A DNA stretch of 64,000 nucleotides from positions 186,001-250,000 of the forward strand of contig NZ_JODS01000008.1 in the NCBI RefSeq assembly GCF_000718025.1, written 5' to 3'. Of the stretch, positions 17,022 to 24,920 are shown one piece after another (positions within the stretch are counted from its first letter, which is position 1; each line of letters starts with the position of its first letter). The position numbers and the translations under genes were made by a program. The notes below the pieces were generated by a model that had not been told where the DNA came from, made no database searches, and saw only the letters and a program-made list of their open reading frames with translations. The stretch comes from Kitasatospora purpeofusca (lineage in GTDB: Bacteria > Actinomycetota > Actinomycetes > Streptomycetales > Streptomycetaceae).

Positions 17022-18194
17022 GTGAACCGCAAGAAGGAGCCCACCCGTCCGATTCCGGCCGGACCGCGCCCGACCGGGCCGAAGGCCTTCGACCGGAGGC
17101 TGCTCGCGCCCGCCGCCGTCGCGGCGCTGACCGCGCTCGCGGTGGCCGGGTGCAGCAGCGGCTCGTCCTCGTCGTCGTCCTCGGCCGCGTCGTCGTCCTC
17201 GTCCTCGGGGGCGGCCGGGTCCGCGACCGCCTCCGGCAGCGCCTCCGCCCAGCCGGGCGGAGGCAACCAGCTCCAGTCCGACTACCAGAAGGTGATCAAG
17301 GACGTCCTGCCCTCGGTGGTCCAGATCACCACCGCGTCCGGCCTCGGCTCCGGGATCGTCTACGACGACAAGGGCGACATCGTCACCAACGCCCACGTGG
17401 TCGGTACCGCCACCGCCTTCACGGTCACCCTGGCCGGCAGCACCAAGCCGTTGGACGCGACCCTCGTCGGCAGCTACCCGGACTCCGACCTGGCGGTGAT
17501 CCGGCTGAGCAGCCCGCCCGGCGGACTCAGGCCGGCCGTCTTCGGGGACTCCAACAAGGTCGAGCTGGGCCAGATCACCCTCGCCATGGGCAGCCCGCTC
17601 GGACTCTCCAGCAGCGTCACCCAGGGCATCGTCTCGGCCACCGGCCGGACCGTCTCCGAGCCGCGCACCGAGGGCTCGCCGGGCGCCGTGATCGGCAACA
17701 TGGTGCAGACCTCGGCTGCCATCAACCCCGGCAACAGCGGCGGCGCGCTGGTCAACCTGGACAGCCAGGTGATCGGGATCAACACGCTCGCCGCCACCGA
17801 ACCGGATTCCAGCGGCGCCGCCGCCCCCGGCATCGGCTTCGCCATCCCGGCGTCCACCGTGACCAGCATCGCCGGTCAGCTGATCAAGGACGGCAAGGTC
17901 ACCAACTCCGGCCGGGCCGCGCTCGGCATCACCGCCCGGACCTACTTCGACCAGAACTTCCGTCCGGCCGGCGCCGTCGTGGTCGCCGTCGCGGACGGCG
18001 GACCGGCCGCCTCGGCCGGCCTCCAGCCCGGGGACGTGATCACGAAGATCGGGGACACCCCGGTCGACTCGCTGAACTCGCTCACCACCGCACTGGCCTC
18101 GCTCGCGCCGGGAAGCAAGGTCACCGTGACCTACAGCCGGGACGGCAGGAGCACCACCGCCGAGGTCACCCTCGGCACCCTGGCGACGCCGTAG
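17022..18194 (+). CDS. HtrA/DegP-like lipoprotein serine protease with PDZ domain
   Basis: This 390-residue protein has GTG 17022 with GGAGG 9 nt upstream. A hydrophobic segment (about 27-43) ends in the lipobox AVAGC with Cys44, then a Ser-rich spacer of about 30 residues. The trypsin-like domain shows the full triad: His in VTNAHVVG, Asp in DSDLAVIRL and Ser in NPGNSGGAL. A C-terminal PDZ domain includes GLQPGDVITKIGDTPV. It should be a surface lipoprotein that degrades or refolds damaged extracytoplasmic proteins. Many relatives are plain membrane-anchored; a lipidated form is less common. A 23-bp stem starts at its stop codon. Confidence 0.88.
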   Translation: MNRKKEPTRPIPAGPRPTGPKAFDRRLLAPAAVAALTALAVAGCSSGSSSSSSSAASSSSSSGAAGSATASGSASAQPGGGNQLQSDYQKVIKDVLPSVVQITTASGLGSGIVYDDKGDIVTNAHVVGTATAFTVTLAGSTKPLDATLVGSYPDSDLAVIRLSSPPGGLRPAVFGDSNKVELGQITLAMGSPLGLSSSVTQGIVSATGRTVSEPRTEGSPGAVIGNMVQTSAAINPGNSGGALVNLDSQVIGINTLAATEPDSSGAAAPGIGFAIPASTVTSIAGQLIKDGKVTNSGRAALGITARTYFDQNFRPAGAVVVAVADGGPAASAGLQPGDVITKIGDTPVDSLNSLTTALASLAPGSKVTVTYSRDGRSTTAEVTLGTLATP

Positions 18195-18243
18195 GGCGTG
18201 TCTTCCGGATCCCGCCTGAAGGGATCCGGAAGACACGCCCTAC
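18191..18243 (+). terminator. 23-bp perfect-stem terminator overlapping the protease stop codon
   Basis: Positions 18191-18213 pair perfectly with 18221-18243 around a 7-nt loop. The stem includes the TAG stop itself (18192-18194), so the 3' untranslated region is essentially the hairpin. Confidence 0.85.
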
Positions 18244-18493
18244 GGCCCGCCCAGAGCCCCCGGACGGCGGGCGCCCCGCACACCGCGCAAGGGTTGGCGG
18301 GTCGCCCGCCGTCCGGGCTGTGTTGTCGCCCGCTCGCCTCCGGGGCGCTCTCGTCCGGTGCCGACGGTCGGCGCTCCCTCGCTCCTGCGTCGCTCCCTCG
18401 CACTCTCCCTTTCGGCACCGGCGCGCCCCTTCGGCTCGGGGCGGGAGTCGCCCCCTCGCCTCTCCCGTGGGGCTCGGGGTGGGAGTCGGGCGG
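18244..18493. other. non-coding interval between convergent protease and sensor kinase
   Basis: No convincing gene is present. A second dyad, CCCGGACGGCGGGCG near 18257-18271 with its complement near 18304-18320, has a longer loop and may help stop transcription of the sensor kinase gene. The rest is pyrimidine-rich (CTCGCTCC, CTCTCCC), with no recognisable motif. Confidence 0.4.
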
Positions 18494-19711
18494 TCAGCGG
18501 CGGGCGGTGCGGGTGTGCCAGGGGAGCTCGACCGTCACCGAGGTCGGGCCGCCCTCCGGGCTCTCCACCAGGAACACCCCGTCCACCGCCCGCACCCGGT
18601 CGGCCAGTCCGGCCAGGCCGCTGCCCGGGTAGGGGGCCGCGCCGCCCTTGCCGTTGTCCTGGACCAGCAGCATCAGGTGGTCGCCGGCCCGCCAGACGTC
18701 CACGGTGGCGGAGCGGGCGCCGGAGTGCTTCGAGACATTGGTCAGCAGCTCGCTCACGGTGAAGTAGGCGATGCCCTCCACCGCCGAGTCCGGCCGGCCG
18801 GTGCCGCCGTCCGGGGCCTTCAGGTCGACGTGCACCTTGACCCCCTCCGGCACCGTGCAGCGCGCGGCCACCGAGGAGAGCGCCGCGTCCAGGCCGCGGT
18901 CGGTCAGTACCGCCGGGTGGATGCCCCGGGCGAGGTCCCGCAGCTCCTGGAGGGCCAGCTTCACCTCGCCGTGGGCGTTGTCCACCATCTTCGCGGCGGC
19001 GGCCACGTCCTGCGGGTTCTCGGGCTCCAGCAGCCGCTCCTTGGCCATGCCGAGGTCCATCGCCAGCGCCACCAGGCGGGCCTGGGCGCCGTCGTGCAGG
19101 TCGCGCTCGATCCGGCGCAGGTCGGCGGCGGCGGTGTCGACGACGGTGCCGCGGTCGTCCTCCAGCTCGCGCACCCGCTCCGAGAGCGCGCCCGGGGTGA
19201 GCAGGACCTCGACCAGCATCCGGTCCACCGCCGACTCGGCGCGGACCACCCAGGGCAGGGCCGGCCAGCCGACCAGCACGAAGACGATGGTCACGGCGAA
19301 GCTCAGGATCCCCCACGGCAGCATCAGTACGTGGTAGAGCGCCGAGCGCCAGGAGAGCGAGTCGGTCAGGTGGGCGATCGCGAAGCCGGTGACGCCCGGC
19401 CGGCGCTGCACCGGCTCCGGCTCGTGCACCCCGGAGCCGTACAGGGAACGGGCCCGACCGCGGGCGAACCCGCCCATCCGCCGGCAGCCGGCCAGGCCGG
19501 CGGCGAGCAGCGGCAGCCCGATCACGGTGACGGACAGGGCGAGGCCGATCGACAGGGTCACGATCGTGAAGACGAAGCCCGCGATGCCGACCGGCAGGTT
19601 CAGCAGCAGCCGCCCGACCTGCCGCCACATCCGCGCGCCGTACAGCGGGGTGCGTCCGGCGGGCGGTGTCTGCGTGCCGGTGTCCCCGGCGTGGCGGTCC
19701 TTTGGCTTCAT
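18494..19711 (-). CDS. sensor histidine kinase, NarL-partner (HisKA_3) type
   Basis: This 405-residue membrane kinase has four hydrophobic segments in two pairs (about 37-75 and 125-150) forming a small sensor domain. The dimerisation helix has the phosphorylatable His in RRIERDLHDGAQARLVAL near residue 215. The ATPase domain has SELLTNVSKHSGA (N box) and DNGKGG (G1 box). This is the class that pairs with LuxR/NarL-type response regulators. None lies next to it: upstream is the divergent nuo cluster, and downstream it is convergent with the protease. The signal is unknown. Confidence 0.88.
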   Translation of the reverse strand: MKPKDRHAGDTGTQTPPAGRTPLYGARMWRQVGRLLLNLPVGIAGFVFTIVTLSIGLALSVTVIGLPLLAAGLAGCRRMGGFARGRARSLYGSGVHEPEPVQRRPGVTGFAIAHLTDSLSWRSALYHVLMLPWGILSFAVTIVFVLVGWPALPWVVRAESAVDRMLVEVLLTPGALSERVRELEDDRGTVVDTAAADLRRIERDLHDGAQARLVALAMDLGMAKERLLEPENPQDVAAAAKMVDNAHGEVKLALQELRDLARGIHPAVLTDRGLDAALSSVAARCTVPEGVKVHVDLKAPDGGTGRPDSAVEGIAYFTVSELLTNVSKHSGARSATVDVWRAGDHLMLLVQDNGKGGAAPYPGSGLAGLADRVRAVDGVFLVESPEGGPTSVTVELPWHTRTARR

Positions 19712-20042
19712 CTCGGTCTTCCGTCCCTCTCGGTCGAGCTGTGCCCCTAGCTTCGCCGGTCGGGGGCGGGCGGGGCCATGGGGGTGATCCGTCTCCCCGG
19801 CCGGGGGTTATCCCCACCCCGCGCCGACCGGCCGGTTCCGGGCGCCCGGGTGACGACGGGGTGACCGCCGTGTGCCGCCGGGTGTCCACCGGCCGTCCAT
19901 CGGATGTCTTGAGGACCGGGCAGGATGCCGGGCACGGGGGCCGTGCACTTAGACTCACGCACTGGCGATGGTTATGGGCGTGTAAAGGAACGTCGTAGAA
20001 CCGCCCCGAGGGCGGGTTCCGCGGCCGATGTGGAGGCGAGGC
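19712..20042 (+). promoter_or_regulatory. upstream region of the partial nuo operon
   Basis: This is a 331-bp divergent intergenic region without a gene. TAGACT at 19950-19955 fits the streptomycete -10 consensus and would give a leader of about 80 nt; I see no matching -35. A bulged hairpin at about 19998-20020 (GAACC...GGTTC) lies in that leader. No Rex-like TTGTGAA dyad is evident. Promoter placement is tentative. Confidence 0.35.
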
Positions 20043-20459
20043 ATGGTGGGGCAGCAGGCGGCTTCGGTCGCGGCCGACCCGGCGGCCGGCAGCGGCTACT
20101 TCGACGCGTACGCCGCGATGGGCCTGCTCGCCGTCGTCGGCGTGCTCTTCGTGACGGTGGCGTTCACCGCCAACCGACTGCTCCGGCCGGTGGTGTACTC
20201 GCCGGAGAAGCTCCTCGCCTACGAGTGCGGCGTGGACCCGGTGGGGGAGGACTGGGCGCACACCCAGGTCCGCTACTACGTCTACGCCTTCCTGTACGTG
20301 ATCTTCGCGGTCGACGCGATCTACCTGTTCCCGTGGGCGACCGTCTTCGCCACCGCCGGGTACGGCGCCGGGACGCTGGTCGAGATGTTCGTCTTCATCG
20401 GCTTCCTCGCGGTCGGCCTGCTCTACGCCTGGAAGAAGGGCGTTCTCGAATGGACGTGA
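20043..20459 (+). CDS. nuoA: NADH-quinone oxidoreductase subunit A (second copy)
   Basis: This 138-residue membrane protein starts at ATG 20043 behind GGAGGCGAGG. Three transmembrane segments are visible (about 26-48, 80-102 and 108-130). The loop between the first two carries the family signature YECGVDPVG, with the conserved Cys, followed by RYYVYAFLYVIFAVD. NuoA is part of the membrane arm near the quinone cavity of complex I. It opens a run of ten nuo genes, with nuoB overlapping its 3' end by 10 bp. Confidence 0.93.
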   Translation: MVGQQAASVAADPAAGSGYFDAYAAMGLLAVVGVLFVTVAFTANRLLRPVVYSPEKLLAYECGVDPVGEDWAHTQVRYYVYAFLYVIFAVDAIYLFPWATVFATAGYGAGTLVEMFVFIGFLAVGLLYAWKKGVLEWT

Positions 20460-21139
20460 CGCACACCCACTCGCACGGGCACGGCGCCGCCGGCGGTCCG
20501 GTTCCGCTGGGAGTGCCGGACCCGTCGAGCCCCGGTGCCGCCGCGGAGCGGCGCGGCATCGGCCCGCTGGCCCGGCTCGCGCCGGACCCGGTCAAGGTGG
20601 TGCTCAACTGGGGGCGGCGCTACAGCCTCTGGTGCTTCAACTTCGGCCTCGCCTGCTGCGCGATCGAGTTCATCGCCGCGTCGATGGCCAAGCACGACTT
20701 CATCCGGATGGGTGTCATTCCGTTCGCGCCGGGCCCCCGGCAGGCCGATCTGATGATCGTCTCGGGGACGGTGACCGACAAGATGGCGCCCGCCGTGAAG
20801 CGCCTCTACGAGCAGATGCCCGAGCCGAAGTACGTCATCTCCTTCGGCGCCTGCTCCAACTCCGGCGGCCCGTACTGGGACTCCTACTCCGTGACCAAGG
20901 GCGTCGACCAGATCATCCCGGTCGACGTCTACGTGCCCGGCTGCCCGCCGCGGCCCGAGGCGCTGCTCCAGGGCATCCTCAAGCTCCAGGAGAAGATCGC
21001 CGCCGAGTCGCTGCCCGACCGCTACGCCGCGCCCGCGGCGGCGCTGCGGCGTCCGCCGGTGCCCGGGCCCGGGGCCGCCGGCGATGCCGGTACCGGTCCG
21101 GCCGGGGCCGCCGGCACCGTCGAGGGAGGGGTCTCGTGA
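20450..21139 (+). CDS. nuoB: NADH-quinone oxidoreductase subunit B (second copy)
   Basis: This 229-residue protein has all ligands of the terminal N2 cluster: the tandem Cys69-Cys70 in LACCAIE, Cys135 in GACSNSGG and Cys165 in VPGCPPRPE. So the electron exit site to quinone is intact. There is a His-rich N-terminal tail (MDVTHTHSHGHG) and a Gly/Ala/Pro tail of about 35 residues after the domain. The gene overlaps nuoA by 10 bp and nuoC by 4 bp. In complete complex I, NuoB packs against NuoD, which is not encoded here. Confidence 0.95.
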   Translation: MDVTHTHSHGHGAAGGPVPLGVPDPSSPGAAAERRGIGPLARLAPDPVKVVLNWGRRYSLWCFNFGLACCAIEFIAASMAKHDFIRMGVIPFAPGPRQADLMIVSGTVTDKMAPAVKRLYEQMPEPKYVISFGACSNSGGPYWDSYSVTKGVDQIIPVDVYVPGCPPRPEALLQGILKLQEKIAAESLPDRYAAPAAALRRPPVPGPGAAGDAGTGPAGAAGTVEGGVS

Positions 21140-22341
21140 CCACGGCCGAGCAGTACGCGGCGTCGGTCGGGGAGTGGGCGACCGGCGCCGAGGCATACGG
21201 GCTGATCACCGTCGACGTGCCCGCCGAGCACTGGATCGAGGCGCTCACCGCGGCCCGGGACACGCTGGGCCTGACCTTCTTCGACTGGCTCAGCGCCGTC
21301 GACGAGCTCGCCGAGGGCTTCTCGGTGGTCGCCCACCTCGCCGCCGTCGACGCCCCCGGTGTGCGCCACCTGGCGGTGCGCACCCGGGTGCCGCGCGCCG
21401 GTGCCGCGCTGCCGACCGCCGTCGCCGTGTACGCCGGGGCCGCCTGGCACGAGCGCGAGACGCACGAGATGTTCGGCATCGACTTCCCCGGGCACCCCCA
21501 CCTGGTCACCCTGCTGCTGCCGGACGGCTTCGAGGGGCACCCGCTGCGCAAGGAGTTCGTGCTCGCGGCGCGGGTCGCCAAGGCCTGGCCGGGCGCCAAG
21601 GAGCCGGGCGAGTCCGAGGGCGACGGGCCGGCGCGGCGCAAGATGCAGCCGGCCGGGGTGCCGGACCCGAACGAGTGGGGGCCGCTCAAGGGCACCCTGC
21701 CGCCGGTGGCCGAGCGTCCCGCCCGGGGTGCCCGGGCCGCGGGCGCGGCCCGGACGCCGCGGGCCGCCGCGGGTGCGGCGGGTGCGGCGGGTGCCGAGGG
21801 CGCGGCCGGTGCCGCAGGTGCTGCCGGGGCCGAGGGCGCTGCCGCGGTGCGGGCGGACCGTCCGCGCCGGGTCAGGTCGGTCTCCGACGGGTCGGCGAGC
21901 CAGGCGGCCGCCGCTCCGGCACAGGAAGCCGCTGCCGAGGGTGTTGCTGCCGAGGGCGCTGCCGTCGAGGGAGCTGCCGTGGAGGGCGCCGCCGCACCGC
22001 CGGTGCGGGCGGACCGGCCCCGGCGGACCAGGTCGGTGTCCGACGGCTCGGTGAGCCAGGCGGAGGCCGACGCGGCCGCCGACGCTCCGGAGCCCGGGCC
22101 CGCGCGGCCCGCGCCGTCCCGGACCCGGTCCTCCGACGCGCCCTGGCACAACCCGGTGCCGGCCCACGACGAGCCGACGGCCGAGCCCGCCGCAGAGCCT
22201 GCCGAGCCCTCGGACGGGCCGACCGAGCCCGAGCCCGCGTCCGAGCCCGCGTCCGAGCCCTCGGACGGGCCCGCCGCCGGGGAGCGGAAGACGAGTGAGC
22301 CGCCGGCCGAGTCGGCCGGCCAGGACGGAGACGGCGCGTGA
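21136..22341 (+). CDS. nuoC: NADH-quinone oxidoreductase subunit C with long disordered tail
   Basis: GTG 21136 overlaps the nuoB stop. Residues 1 to about 150 are a normal NuoC (30-kDa) domain with the signature ERETHEMFGIDFPGHP near 106-121 and HPLRKEF near 135. Residues 155-401 are low-complexity Ala/Gly/Glu/Pro sequence containing a duplicated segment VRADRPRR(V/T)RSVSDGS at 239-254 and 290-305. There is no NuoD domain, so this is not a NuoCD fusion. The frame stays open to the nuoH overlap, so the tail belongs to the gene. Most NuoC proteins lack such a tail. Confidence 0.9.
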   Translation: MTTAEQYAASVGEWATGAEAYGLITVDVPAEHWIEALTAARDTLGLTFFDWLSAVDELAEGFSVVAHLAAVDAPGVRHLAVRTRVPRAGAALPTAVAVYAGAAWHERETHEMFGIDFPGHPHLVTLLLPDGFEGHPLRKEFVLAARVAKAWPGAKEPGESEGDGPARRKMQPAGVPDPNEWGPLKGTLPPVAERPARGARAAGAARTPRAAAGAAGAAGAEGAAGAAGAAGAEGAAAVRADRPRRVRSVSDGSASQAAAAPAQEAAAEGVAAEGAAVEGAAVEGAAAPPVRADRPRRTRSVSDGSVSQAEADAAADAPEPGPARPAPSRTRSSDAPWHNPVPAHDEPTAEPAAEPAEPSDGPTEPEPASEPASEPSDGPAAGERKTSEPPAESAGQDGDGA

Positions 22342-23297
22342 ACCTGTTCGACACGGTGCTGCGCTGCGTCGCCACGCTGGTCGTCTTCCTCACCCTCCCC
22401 CTGGTCATCGGCCAGACCGAGCACAAGGTGATGGCCCACATGCAGGGCCGGCTCGGCCCGATGTACGCCGGTGGCTTCCACGGCTGGGCGCAGCTGATCG
22501 CGGACGGCGTGAAGTTCGCGCAGAAGGAGGACATCGTCCCGGCCGGGGCCGATCGCCGGATCTTCCAGCTGGCCCCCGCCGTCTCGCTGCTGCCGTACCT
22601 CTTCGTGCTGCTGGCGATCCCGGTCGGCCCGGACGGCTTCGTCGGGCAGGCGATCGACGCCGGACTGTTCTTCGTGCTGGCCGTCATGGGTGTCGGCGTG
22701 ATCGGCAAGCTGATGGCGGGCTGGGCCTCGGCCAACAAGTTCTCGCTGCTCGGCGGTCTGCGCACGGCCGCGCAGCTGATGTCCTACGAGCTGCCGATGG
22801 TGCTCGCCGCGGCCTCGGTGGCGATGGCCGCCGGGACGCTCTCGCTGCCCGGGATCGTGGACGCCTGGCAGTGGTACTGGATCCCGTGGCAGATCATCGG
22901 CGCCTTCGTGTTCTTCACGGCCGGTCTGGCCGAGCTGCAGCGCCCGCCGTTCGACATGCCGGTCGCCGACTCGGAGATCATCTTCGGCGCGTACACCGAG
23001 TACACCGGGCTGCGCTTCGCGCTGTTCCTGCTCTCCGAGTACGTGGGCATCCTGGTGGTCTCCGCGCTGACCGCGGTGCTGTTCCTCGGCGGCTGGCACG
23101 GCCCGCTGCCGGACCAGCTCGGCTGGCTGTGGACCCTGCTGAAGACCTTCGCGCTGGCCTTCGTGGTGATCTGGCTGCGGGTCACCTACCCCCGGCTGCG
23201 CGAGGACCAGCTGATGCGCTTCGCGTGGACGGTGCTGATCCCGCTCGCCCTCGTCCAGCTGGCCCTCACCGGCATCATCAAGGTGGCGATCTCATGA
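22338..23297 (+). CDS. nuoH: NADH-quinone oxidoreductase subunit H (second copy)
   Basis: This 319-residue membrane subunit has about eight transmembrane segments. The quinone-chamber signatures are visible: the VMAHMQGRLGPMYAG loop near residues 32-46, GWASANKFSLLGGLR near 119-133 and PFDMPVADSEIIFGAYTEY near 205-223 with the conserved acidic residues. NuoH forms the quinone entry channel. GTG 22338 overlaps the nuoC stop by 4 nt. Confidence 0.94.
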   Translation: MNLFDTVLRCVATLVVFLTLPLVIGQTEHKVMAHMQGRLGPMYAGGFHGWAQLIADGVKFAQKEDIVPAGADRRIFQLAPAVSLLPYLFVLLAIPVGPDGFVGQAIDAGLFFVLAVMGVGVIGKLMAGWASANKFSLLGGLRTAAQLMSYELPMVLAAASVAMAAGTLSLPGIVDAWQWYWIPWQIIGAFVFFTAGLAELQRPPFDMPVADSEIIFGAYTEYTGLRFALFLLSEYVGILVVSALTAVLFLGGWHGPLPDQLGWLWTLLKTFALAFVVIWLRVTYPRLREDQLMRFAWTVLIPLALVQLALTGIIKVAIS

Positions 23298-23851
23298 GTT
23301 TCCCCGGTGCGGGCCTGGCCAAGGGCTTGGCCGTCACCCTGCGGACGATGACGAGGAAGACCGTCACCGCGCAGTACCCCGACGCGCAGCCCTCGCTCCC
23401 GCCCCGTTCGCGCGGGGTGATCGCGCTGCTGGAGGAGAACTGCACGGTCTGCATGCTCTGCGCCCGTGAGTGCCCGGACTGGTGCATCTACATCGACTCC
23501 CACAAGGAGACGCTGCCGGCCGCCGACCCGAACGCGCGCGCCCGCACCCGCAATGTGCTGGACCGGTTCGCCATCGACTTCTCGCTCTGCATGTACTGCG
23601 GGATCTGCATCGAGGTGTGCCCGTTCGACGCGCTGTTCTGGTCGCCCGAGTTCGAGTACGCGGAGACCGACATCCTGGAACTGACCCACGAGCGGGACCG
23701 GCTCCGGGAGTGGATGTGGACGGTGCCGGTACCGCCGGCGCTGGACCCGGCGGCCGAGGAGCCCAAGGAGATCGCCAGCGCGCGGAAGGCCGCCGACAAG
23801 CTCGCGGCGGCCGCCGCCGCGGCTCTCGAACAGGGGGGTGACGCGCAGTGA
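23294..23851 (+). CDS. nuoI: NADH-quinone oxidoreductase subunit I (second copy)
   Basis: This 185-residue ferredoxin-like subunit has two complete 4Fe-4S motifs: C50-C53-C56-C60 and C99-C102-C105-C109, matching clusters N6a and N6b. The N-terminal amphipathic helices place it on the membrane arm, and a charged Ala/Glu-rich tail follows the domain. With NuoB it makes the electron wire to quinone. Without NuoEFG the electron donor must be something other than the usual NADH module, or must come from elsewhere in the genome. ATG 23294 overlaps nuoH. Confidence 0.95.
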   Translation: MSFPGAGLAKGLAVTLRTMTRKTVTAQYPDAQPSLPPRSRGVIALLEENCTVCMLCARECPDWCIYIDSHKETLPAADPNARARTRNVLDRFAIDFSLCMYCGICIEVCPFDALFWSPEFEYAETDILELTHERDRLREWMWTVPVPPALDPAAEEPKEIASARKAADKLAAAAAAALEQGGDAQ

Positions 23852-24543
23852 GCGCCGCCGCCCTGCTCGCCGCGACCGGGCCGCTGGACCCGGCCGCGCG
23901 CTCCTTCCTCTCCCCGACCGGGGTGGAGATCGTCTTCCTGCTGGTCGGCATCGCCGTGCTCGGTTCGGCCGTGGTCGCCGTGACCACCAAGCAGCTGGTG
24001 CACGCCGCGCTGTGGCTGGTCGCCGCGCTCGGCGGGCTGGCGGTGGAGTTCCTGCTGCTCACCGCCGAGTTCGTCGCCTGGGTGCAGGTGCTGATCTACC
24101 TCGGCTCGGTGGTCGTGCTGGTGCTGTTCGGACTGATGCTCACCAAGGCGCCGATCGGGCGCTCGCCGGACGCCGACTCGAAGAACCGCTGGGTCGCCCT
24201 GGTGGTCGCGCTGGCCTCGGCCGGGACCCTGGTGACCCTGGTCGTGGACGCCTTCCGGACCTCCTGGATCGACCTCGGCGCGGGCGGCGGCTCGGCCGCG
24301 GTGACCGGTGCCAGCCTGTTCCGCACCTGGGTGCTGCCCTTCGAGGCGCTCTCGGTGCTGCTGCTGGCCGCGCTGGTCGGCGCCATCGTGCTGTCGCGCG
24401 GCGCGGGCCGACGGGTCCCGGCGCCCCGGTCCGGACGGATCCGGGCCGGCCGTCCGGTGGGCTCCAACGGGACGGTCGCCCAGCGGGCGGCCGCCGCGCC
24501 CCCGGCCGAGGCCCCCGAGACCGCTCCGGCGGAGGAGAGCTGA
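23848..24543 (+). CDS. nuoJ: NADH-quinone oxidoreductase subunit J (second copy)
   Basis: This 231-residue membrane protein has five hydrophobic segments (about 28-48, 52-72, 75-98, 112-132 and 165-185). The motif FLLLTAEFVAWVQVLIYLGSVVVLVLF holds the mid-helix region typical of NuoJ. The last 45 residues are Pro/Ala/Arg-rich and probably cytoplasmic. GTG 23848 overlaps nuoI by 4 nt, and the stop shares a base with the nuoK start. Confidence 0.92.
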   Translation: MSAAALLAATGPLDPAARSFLSPTGVEIVFLLVGIAVLGSAVVAVTTKQLVHAALWLVAALGGLAVEFLLLTAEFVAWVQVLIYLGSVVVLVLFGLMLTKAPIGRSPDADSKNRWVALVVALASAGTLVTLVVDAFRTSWIDLGAGGGSAAVTGASLFRTWVLPFEALSVLLLAALVGAIVLSRGAGRRVPAPRSGRIRAGRPVGSNGTVAQRAAAAPPAEAPETAPAEES

Positions 24544-24920
24544 TGCACCTCGCCTACCCCGTCGTCCTCGCCGCGCTGCTGTTCAGCGTCGGCGTCTACG
24601 GCGTGCTCGCCCGGCGCAACGTGATCCTGGTGCTTATGTCCGTCGAGCTGATGCTCAACGCCGTCAACCTCAACCTGGTCGCCTTCGACGCCTGGCTGCG
24701 CGACTCGCTGCACGCCGGCCAGGCGCTCACCCTGTTCACCATCACGATCGCCGCCGCCGAGATCGGGCTCGGGCTCGCCATCGTCCTGCTGCTCTTCCGG
24801 GCCCGGGGCACGGCGGACATCGACCGGGCCATCGCGCTCGGCGACCCGGCCGAATCCACCGCCGACGTCGACGAGGCGCCGGTCGGGACCGAGGCGCTGA
24901 AGGGCCGGGCCACCGCATGA
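24543..24920 (+). CDS. nuoK: NADH-quinone oxidoreductase subunit K (second copy)
   Basis: This 125-residue protein has three transmembrane helices. The conserved Glu of the proton path lies in the second helix (MSVELMLNAVNL) and another in the third (ITIAAAEIGLGLAIVLLLF). It is about 25 residues longer than typical NuoK, through an acidic C-terminal tail. The gene starts within the nuoJ stop (TGATG) and overlaps nuoL by 4 nt. Confidence 0.93.
   Translation: MHLAYPVVLAALLFSVGVYGVLARRNVILVLMSVELMLNAVNLNLVAFDAWLRDSLHAGQALTLFTITIAAAEIGLGLAIVLLLFRARGTADIDRAIALGDPAESTADVDEAPVGTEALKGRATA

Noticed and set aside
21136..22341. NuoCD fusion or frameshifted nuoD in the long nuoC tail
   Set aside because: The tail has no NuoD motifs in any frame, stays open, and overlaps nuoH by 4 nt in frame.
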